From Galbula dea (lineage: Eukaryota; Chordata; Aves; Piciformes; Galbulidae), in the NCBI GenBank assembly GCA_013399015.1, contig VWZX01002400.1, forward strand, positions 1,083,819-1,147,818: a DNA stretch of 64,000 nt, read 5' to 3'. Position numbers and translations under genes: made by a program. Below are positions 57,005 through 64,000 of this stretch, piece by piece. Positions within the stretch are counted from its first letter, which is position 1, and each line of letters starts with the position of its first letter. The notes below the pieces were generated by a model that made no database searches, was not told the DNA's origin, and saw nothing but the letters and a program-made list of their open reading frames with translations.

Positions 57005-57249
57005 CAGAGGAACCCAGGAGGGTTACAGAAAAACTCCCCTGTGGGGTGGCACCCAAGAGCATCAGAGGTTAAAGAATAGTAGAAGAACATGTTCCTACAG
57101 TAAGATAAGCTGCAGAAATGAATCCTTATCCATCCAAACCCAACCCTTTAAAATTCGAGTGAGAGAAGGGTCTCCTTTCAGGGAAACAGGGAATCCTTAA
57201 TGCTTCCTCCCTCAGCAACTGTAATGCCAGGATGTTCCCAATCTGCTTT

Positions 57250-57490
57250 GAGGGATGGAAAGATTAAGAATAATAAAAAAATTGCAATAAAATATGTGTG
57301 AACGAGGGGGTAATTGTGGACAAATGCAGCATTCAAATTCATTTTTCAGCTCTTTTACACACCATTTCAATCTTATTTTCTGCTTGTTAATGAGATCTTG
57401 TTGGTTGGGGTGGGCACGGCTGCCCAGTATCGCTTGGGTAATTGCACATAATTTTCTCTCTACTAGTGATTTGCATCAGATTCTTTTTTT
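57250..57490. promoter_or_regulatory. candidate conserved noncoding element in PAX7 intron 7 (H)
   Basis: AAAAAATTGCAATAAAATAT, GTGTGAACGAGGGGGTAATT, AAATGCAGCATTCAAATTCA, GCTTGTTAATGAGATCTTGT, CCCAGTATCGCTTGGGTAAT, TGCACATAATTTTCTCTCTA and GTGATTTGCATCAGATTC. ATTTGCAT is an exact octamer (POU) motif (57470-57477). The block is bounded by a pyrimidine tract (57482-57600) and an A-rich tract (57640-57690). Confidence 0.5.
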
Positions 57491-57699
57491 TTTTTCTCAT
57501 TCTTTGCTATTTAAACCCCCTCCTCCCTTTCCCCCTCCGCCCCAAATCTCACCCTCTCCTCCCCCTCTTACTTTCCCTCCCCTTCTCCTGGCCCAGCAAG
57601 ACTCATTTTGAATGCTTATTATAGGCACAGTGTCTCCAACAAAAAAAAAAAAAAAAGAAAGAAAGAAAAAGAAGAAAAAAATAGAGGAAAAAAAGAGGA

Positions 57700-58795
57700 A
57701 GCAGACAGAAGGGATCCATGTCACTGAGGGAAGGAGAACACTGTCTCACTGGAGCCAGGCACCGTGATGCCTCCTCCCCACTTGCCAACTCACTGGGAAT
57801 TGTCCTTCCCAATTGCCAGGTTTCCACTCCCCACCCCCCCCAGACAAAAAGGGCTCAGATGGCTCTTCTCATACTCCTGCCAGGATCAGTGTGCTCCTGA
57901 CAGGGATTCAGATCTCTAATCCCACCCCAGTGAGGCTGAGGAAAATCTTACCCTGGATGGTGGAAGAGAATGGAGCCCTGGGATGATGTCGGGAAAGGCA
58001 GAACTGTGCTGTGGTTGTGCAGATTAAGAAGTTCATTGAGTTTAGAGGGTGAATTTATAGGCAGAGCCTAACCTGTGCCTCAAGTGTCCCTCCAGGAACA
58101 CCACCAAGAAATGGTGATAAACCAGAAATTGTACAACCTGACTCCAAGCTTCAGATACTGCCATGGCCCTGGGAATGAATTTGCTCATGAGGCAGAAAAG
58201 CCACCGAAAGCCCTGAGAAAATTAAAGCAACAAATATGAGATGGTGAACAAATTTCTCTTGGCTCTTTGTCTTTCTGGAATTGTCTTAATCTCTGAGAGA
58301 TCCTGTGGGTTTGTTTAGATTCAGAGGTCTCAGAAGGAACATGTTGTGAAAGTATAGGAAACACCAGACTCTAAACTAGACCTTAGCATGTTGTCCAGTT
58401 ACACAAGAGCCAAGTGCCACAGGCTAATGATCTTTTGCTTTTGAGCAGCTTCTGGCAAGACCTCCAAGATGCTACAGTGAAATATCAGCCATTTAAGAGA
58501 AAGGAATAGACCTAAAAGGGCAGCAGAAATGTCAGGAGGCAAAGCAGTGGACAAAAATCCTCCTGAGAAGACATTTTAAGAGGCAGAAGGGATGTACTAG
58601 AGATGGAAGCAGCTCTGAATACAGTGTGGCCCTGCTCCTTTCCTGCTTGAAAAGCACCCAGAGAGTCTCCCATCACCACAAATGGCAGAGGCACAGGCAA
58701 ATGTGGTCCTCACTTTCCTCTTTTCACTTAATTTCCTCCTTCCTTAGCCTGCTCTGAACCACACACATTTCTTGAAGGGCTGTCAGATGCTGATC
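57700..58795. other. PAX7 intron 7, unique sequence
   Basis: Nothing recognised. Confidence 0.35.
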
Positions 58796-59290
58796 AGGAC
58801 GTGACTGGACCTAGTACTGAGTTTACCAGGGCTTGGTATTGGGCCTGTTCTCTTTAATCTCTTTCTCAATGATCTGGATGAGGGGATCAAGGGTACCCTC
58901 AGTCAGTTTGCAGATGACACCAAGTGAGGTGGGAGTGTTGATCTGCTGGAGGGTCAGGGGCTCTGTGGAGGGACCTGGCCAGGCTGGAGCCATGGGACAA
59001 GGCTAATGGGATGAGGTTCACCAAAACCAAGTGCTGGGTCCTGCATTTGGGTCACAACAACCCCAGGAATGCTCCAGGCTTGGGGCAGAGTGGCTGAAAA
59101 CTGCCAGAGGAAAAGGATCTGGGGCTGCCCAGGGCAGTAATGGGGTCACCAGCCCTGGAGGGGTTTAAAAGCCATAGAGATGTGGTGCTGAGGGGCATGG
59201 TTGAGTAGTGACCTTGCTCTGCTGCTTAACTGTTGGACTTGATCATCTCAAAGCTGTCTTCCAACCAAAACACTTCTATGATTCCATGAT
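58796..59290 (+). mobile_element. CR1 LINE fragment with reverse transcriptase remnant
   Basis: At 58848-58928 the plus strand reads LFNLFLNDLDEGIKGTLSQF then ADDTK and a stop. This carries the FADD catalytic box of the CR1 reverse transcriptase. The middle has GTGCTGGGTCCTGCATTTGG, typical of CR1 ORF2. It then jumps to the 3' UTR (CAGGGCAGTAATGGGGTCAC) and ends CTTCTATGATTCCATGATT. It is 5'-truncated, internally deleted and inactive. Confidence 0.95.
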
Positions 59291-60921
59291 TATACAGAGC
59301 TATTTATCACAACCCTTACCCCAGCCAGAGTGAGGGGCAATTCCTCAGCTAGCACAGGTCTGAACTTCAAACCAGATGGATGCAAAGTTTGTTCTTGCTG
59401 CCAGTGTAAAGCATGACCTGGCTAAGGATGTCTTGGTGCCTGGCCTTGTTCCAGTTAAGGTTGAGAGGTATTCTCAAATAAAGGGGATGTGGGATGAAAA
59501 TGGCTTGGAAATATTTACAATGTGTTTATGAAATCACACACACACTTACAATGGGTTTACAACCCATTCCTGTGAGAAAGGATGAAACAGAAGCCCCAGG
59601 GCCAGAAATCACTCTGTATGACTGCTGCCTGGTTACTCACTCTTCATATTTACCTTTGCTTAGGGTCTCTATGTCTTTGCTAAGTTTTGGCCCAGGGATT
59701 AATGCCAGCCCAGAGGCAGTTGTGAGTCACTGTGTCAGCCCAGATGAACCTGAGACAGCTGCTGCTGGCTCCTGGGACTTTTGGAGAGTGAGAGGACCTC
59801 ACTACTGCACGTTCTGGATCCTCAGTGCTGATAATCCATGACTGCTGCAGCCACCCAGTGCATCCTGACAGATGCAAGGTGACTCATCTGGCTGCAGATG
59901 TTTCTCAAACAGGCAACAATCAGAGCAAGATCTCTCTCCTACAAAGGTTGTCCCAGCACAAAACCATCACAAATCACTGCTCAGATTACCCTGAGGTCTT
60001 TCAGTAAGGTCTAGGAAGGAGTATGACATGGGAGATCATGCTTGGTACTAGTTTAACCATGTGGGACTATCCTTTGTGCAGCCAAGTCAGTGTTCTTGTT
60101 GGACAGGTGACGTCAAACATCATCATGGGATGAAGTAGCTGAAGACAAAAATTGCCAGCTGACCTCTCCCTCCTCAGCAGCCTCAGGCCTGGAATAGAGG
60201 CAGAATAGCCTCTACCCCAGGGCAACTGCTTGGGAAATGGTTTGGGGATCTAGCAGCAAAGTTGGACAGGCACAAAGCTTTGTGTGCTCCAGGCTGGAAA
60301 ACAAGCAAAGAAACGTGGTCATTTCCCACGTGAAGTTCTGGGTAGAGCTTTCAGCAGTGTCAGGAGGGGGAGGACTGAAGTGTGTGTGTGTGTGTGTGTG
60401 GGACCAAGCCCACAGAGGCCAGAGGTAATCCCCTGTTCTCTGTTGTGAGAATGGTAATGCCATGCTGCTCCTCTAGAGTTACAGCTGCCAGCACCGAGCC
60501 TGTCTGGAGGATTCTGGCTGGGATACCCAATCCTGGGGTAACTGGATAGCATGCAGAGAGGCTGGGAGCTCTGGGCCAGGCTGGCCCCCACCTCCTTGTC
60601 TAAACTGCAAAGAAATCTCCCTCCTGCTGCTGCTAAGGGATGAAACCAGAGAACTGTCTGTTTGCAGCTCAGACAAATTGCCATCATTTGAAATTCCTCC
60701 ATTTTTTCCCCCCTTCTCCTATCTCCTGAACTCCCTCCTTCCCTGTAGTTGATATTGACCCCTGCAGAGAGCAAGAAGATACCACAGATAGCAGGACAGG
60801 AGGTTTGAGGTGCAATGGGGTTTACCTGTAATGCTGTGGAATAGCTGCATTATGCACAGCTAAGTTACACAGAGCATCCTCTAGTGAGACCTCACAAAGC
60901 TTTGACCCATTCCACCACAGC
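59291..60921. other. PAX7 intron 7, unique sequence
   Basis: Apart from the GT microsatellite listed separately, nothing recognised. Confidence 0.35.
60381..60400. repeat. (TG)10 microsatellite
   Basis: Ten perfect TG units. Confidence 0.95.
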
Positions 60922-61000
60922 TGGGGTGGAGTTGGATTCCATGGTTTCTGTGATCCTTAGGGGTCCCTTCCAACCTGAGATATTCTATTCCATGATAAAA
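60922..61000 (+). mobile_element. CR1 LINE tail
   Basis: GGTGGAGTTGGATTCCATGG, GTCCCTTCCAACCTGAGATA and TTCTATTCCATGA, the last ~75 bp of CR1. Confidence 0.85.
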
Positions 61001-63247
61001 GAGGACCCTTCTTTTACAGACACCTCGACAGAGCTCTCCTTCATGCTGTGAGGAGTATTTCTTGCATCCTTCCACTAGGAACAGCAGAGGGCTTAGAGAG
61101 GCAGGGAAGTAGCAAGATAAGTCAATATAAAGCAGTCATAAAATAACCTGGGTTAGCTTTTCTGTGCACAAAAGAAATAGAAGAATTTATATGCTGATAT
61201 CTTGGCCCTCACATGATTAAAAGCATTAGGAAAATGGGAATCTCCCCTTCTTGGGGGTGCAAAGCTCTCTTTTCTTCAGGACTGCCAGATAATGTATCCT
61301 CTCTTTCCCATACAAAGGGCTTATTGGCTCAGGACTCTATCTTCCCCTAGCCTGAGCCTGGGGGCAGGGTAATTTGGGATAGGGATAAGCATAGAAAAAG
61401 CCTTGGTCTGGTCATTTCAATGAGCCTCTGATTTAGTGAGCAGGACTGGTAAGTAGATGAGGAAGCTACAGAAATGGAAATTGCATGATGGACTTGTATG
61501 TGTCTAGTGCTTGTGCAGCTTATCAGGGGGATCTCATCCTCAACTTATTCTCTGGTGCTAAATTGCACTTGTGATAATCTGAATTAATCACCTGCCCTGG
61601 ACCATCTAACCTGCAGCCTGCCTTTGAATTCCATTCTATATGCTCATCTCCCAAGCCCAGCACTATCAGAAATCCCTTGTCAGATAGATGTCTCCTTATT
61701 TCCCCTCCAAATTACACTGTTGGAGGCAACATTCAGCCTCATGCCAGTCACACTGTTACCTCTTCTACCTTATGACCATTCAAAGCTAGAAGTGGGATTT
61801 TTACACCATCTCAGAGAAGCTGCACAGTTTTCCCTTTTTCCATTGACACTCAAGGTTTGTTTTCACACTGGAGAGATCCCAAATGATTGGACCTTAAACT
61901 CTAGATGCCTCTCTGATGTCCCCATTTATTGGACTCCTCTCTAAACATTTGCAGCCTTTTCATTGCAGATTCCTACCTAGTTTCTCCCTGTAATTTCAGA
62001 TTATTTTGCCCTTCCTGTCTGTAATCTTGTTACTGGCCACTCTGAAATGACTGTTGTCATGCCCTTCTTGTGTCTCTGTAGGTCACCAATGGCTGAGAGC
62101 AAAAATAAAACCACATCTGGTAGCCCTCCAGGATGTCAGGCACCACATGAACACAGCACAGGGTATGTGCCTTGTTCTGTGTAATATCAAAGGTGCATTT
62201 GGCAAATGGATTACAATGAGTAAACCTAAGAGAAGGTTCAAGGCTCTGTCTGATGAGGGGACAGAAAATCTGAATTCTTATCCCAGGGCAGTGACAGTGG
62301 GCTGTATTCTCAGTGGTGGACATCCTGGGGCCTCCTCTGACATCAGGGGAGATCCCCAGCTGAGGATATAAGTTTACTCCTGTGATACACACATGGCACA
62401 AACTCTGCTCTCTCCAAACCCACTGATGATGGAGGCTTTGACCTCTCTAGAGTGCTGAAGCTTGGAGCACAGCTCCCAGAGTCAGGTCCTGAGTGCTCTA
62501 TTCTGAGCTCATGCAGGGATTTGGAACATCAAGGATGTATTGACATGGGGAGACCTTTGGCTGTGCCCTGGTAAACTTAAAACACTCCTGCTCCAGTCTT
62601 CTACACAAACAGATCCATCTGAAAGGTATATTTGCTCCTTTAAAGCTTACCTACACCTCTTATTCTGACCTTGTGGAGAGCATCAGCAGAACTGTTTACA
62701 TGACAGTTTCTCTAAACTAAATCCTAGAGCTACCTCCCTGTGCTTTGAGGAAGCTCAAGTCCATGACACTTTCATTAGGAAGGGCTTTCCACCTTTTACA
62801 GGCATGGATAAGCTGGCTTCAGCTTATTTCTGAATCAGTTGCCCACAAATCTTGGGCTACTTCTAAAGACAGCCTCCAAAAGGCAACTACAAAAGCCAGG
62901 TGTGCTGTCACCAGGCTTAAAATCCACCACACCTGCCCTGGAGGGCTGAGAAGATGAACACCAGTGCTCTAGGTCCTGCTCTTTGTGATTACAGTGTGCC
63001 AACCTGAAGGTGGGAACTAACAGGATACAATGTGGTGGCAGGAAAGGGTTGAGCTCAGGATAGAGCCAGTGCTGATAAACAAATTAACTCCTTGCTTTAA
63101 CTAGGTTGCCTGCAAGAATTCGTGCCACTGTCTCCCTTGTTAACCATAACGCGCTGTGATAGCCTGAAGCTTGCCCTGCTCTCAGAGGACCTGGACCAGC
63201 CAAATACTTTCAGTCAAAGAAAGAGAATGGAAAAGGAGGTCACATAC
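61001..63247. other. PAX7 intron 7, proximal unique sequence next to exon 7
   Basis: No repeat or exon recognised. Frames of about 105 codons (61624-61944, 62054-62371) lack domain character. Confidence 0.35.
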
Positions 63248-63447
63248 CTGTGGAGAGAGGCCATTGCTAACAGGATTCATGTGGTTGGCAGGAGCTGCAG
63301 CATTCATGAAACTGTCTGAGTAGCTGGAGAAGCTGTGTCGGGCCCCGTAGGCAGAGCTGGTGTCAGCAGCAGCAGCTGCAGCAAGCCCTCCTTGGTGCAT
63401 GGTGGATGGTGGCAGGGGCTGGGGTCTGTGTACAGTGCTTCCCCCAT
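63248..63447 (-). CDS. PAX7: PAX7 exon 7 (transactivation region)
   Basis: This 200-bp exon encodes the second and third bases of a split Asp codon plus 66 residues, running from GGSTVHRPQPLPPSTMHQ through an Ala6 run, then DTSSAYGARHSFSSYSDSFM, and ending NHMNPVSNGLSPQ. This is the PAX7 linker between homeodomain and C-terminal tail. PAX3 instead has a shorter '[20 protein letters not shown]' segment without the Ala run, so the paralogue is clear. PAX7 is a nuclear transcription factor that specifies neural crest, dorsal neural tube and muscle satellite cells, and this Ser/Tyr/Pro-rich part belongs to its activation domain. Acceptor CCACAG and donor CAG|GTATGTG fit, and the exon ends in phase 0. 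In human rearrangements exon 7 is the last PAX7 exon kept in PAX7-FOXO1 fusions. Confidence 0.97.
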
Positions 63448-63992
63448 CTGTGGAGAGAGCATTCAGAGGTGAAGAGTCATGGGCAGGGACTGGGCAGAGT
63501 GTGGATCAGTGGTTTGGTTACCCTGTTCTCAGGCTCTGTGCTCCAGGTGAATACCGGCATATCCCATGACAACTTCTGCATGGTACAAAATGTGCAAACC
63601 TGGGGTGAAATAGCTGAATTTTCTCTTAACTTTATCCCAGACAGAAGCTGTAAATTCCTTTGTAAAGGCCAAAGCCAACTGGAATTAGCAATACTCTTGG
63701 CACTGAGCCCCAGAGTGGAGGGATTGTCTGTATGATGCTCACTTTGAACTTAAAGCTGAGCAGAAGAACTACAGTCATGAAACACAGTGACACAGCTGAA
63801 AGGACCATGAGACAGAGGACAGAACTGTGGAGTTTCCACTGACCTGAGGAAAAACCTGGTTTTCCCAACTAAAGGAAAACCACCTCTGTTTATTACAGGA
63901 GCCACAGCAGGATGTCATGAATCAGAAAGGGAAGGACGAGGAGATGATGGAGGGCAAGAGAAGAGGAGCAGCACAGGCAAACGAGTGCTCAC
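63448..63992 (-). other. PAX7: PAX7 intron 6 (545 bp)
   Basis: The intron has donor GTGAGC at its high-coordinate end and acceptor CTCTCCACAG at 63448-63457, giving phase 1. It is repeat-free, with no CR1 fragment or open frame of note. The acceptor has only a short pyrimidine stretch. Confidence 0.85.
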
Positions 63993-64000
63993 CTTGGGAA
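63993..64000 (-). CDS. PAX7: PAX7 exon 6, last 8 coding bases (partial at window edge)
   Basis: On the minus strand the window begins with TTCCCAAG followed directly by the splice donor GTGAGC. The eight bases read as the end of an Ile codon, then Ser-Gln, then the first base G of a codon that exon 7 completes with AT to give Asp. This gives ISQ-D-GGSTVHRPQ, the known PAX7 sequence at this exon boundary. The rest of exon 6, which follows the homeodomain, lies beyond base 64000. The piece is too short to identify alone. The call rests on the donor, the correct phase, the residues and the position 545 bp upstream of exon 7. Confidence 0.85.

Larger units (their letters stand above)
28872..63247 (-). 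other. PAX7: PAX7 intron 7 (34.4 kb)
   Basis: This is a phase-0 intron with donor GTATGTG after exon 7 and acceptor TTTCTCCAG before exon 8. It fills more than half of the window. About a dozen CR1 fragments of both orientations are interspersed with repeat-free blocks rich in TAAT/ATTA motifs and CpG, listed separately as candidate regulatory elements. I see no alternative exon that would splice in frame. The matching human intron is also large and is where PAX7-FOXO1 breakpoints fall, which is known from the literature and not visible here. Confidence 0.93.

Noticed and set aside
56792..57079. Lys/Arg-rich repeat protein frame
   Set aside because: Produced by the 36-bp minisatellite.
61840..61900. 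HTGE motif in a 106-codon frame, recalling a zinc-finger linker
   Set aside because: No Cys2His2 pattern around it; chance.

Overview
This is nuclear DNA from a bird. CR1 LINE fragments fill roughly a tenth of the window, many with the typical avian CR1 3' tail (GATTCTATGATTCTATG). The only gene I can identify with certainty is the 3' part of PAX7, the paired-box/homeobox transcription factor of neural crest and muscle satellite cells. It lies on the minus strand.

PAX7 layout on the minus strand, from high to low coordinates: the last 8 bases of exon 6 (63993-64000, cut by the window edge), intron 6 (545 bp), exon 7 (63248-63447), a 34.4 kb intron 7, exon 8 (28625-28871), intron 8 (4.5 kb), and terminal exon 9 with the stop codon at 24030. 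A 3' UTR of about 3.6 to 4.9 kb follows, down to about 20.4-19.1 kb. The exons join with correct split codons (Asp across 6/7, Thr across 8/9) and give the last ~187 residues. These are the Ser/Thr/Pro/Tyr-rich transactivation region and the C-terminal paired-tail/OAR-like motif. The paired domain and homeodomain are encoded beyond the window.

Intron 7 matches the position of the large human PAX7 intron in which PAX7-FOXO1 translocations occur. It holds several repeat-free blocks dense in homeodomain-type TAAT motifs and CpG (about 33.0-33.7, 40.5-41.1, 43.5-44.2, 50.9-51.8, 52.3-53.2, 55.4 and 57.3-57.6 kb). They look like conserved noncoding enhancers, but I could not run an alignment. Similar blocks lie in intron 8 (25.0-25.2 and 27.8-28.0 kb) and downstream of the gene (0.06-0.24, 8.8-9.0, 12.4-13.2 and 16.2-16.6 kb). 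The 1-19 kb region is 3' intergenic DNA with no recognised gene.

Points that most deserve a second look are: a 0.3 kb tandem duplication with the window's only N exactly at its junction (25933-26503), probably two haplotypes joined by the assembler; four miR-1/206 seed matches in the putative PAX7 3' UTR, one a perfect 8mer lying beyond a proximal AATAAA; and a CpG-rich ORF preceded by a splice-acceptor-like sequence at 16.3-16.6 kb that encodes a charged coiled-coil-like peptide I do not recognise. I found no mobile gene system, CRISPR array, RNA gene or viral gene.
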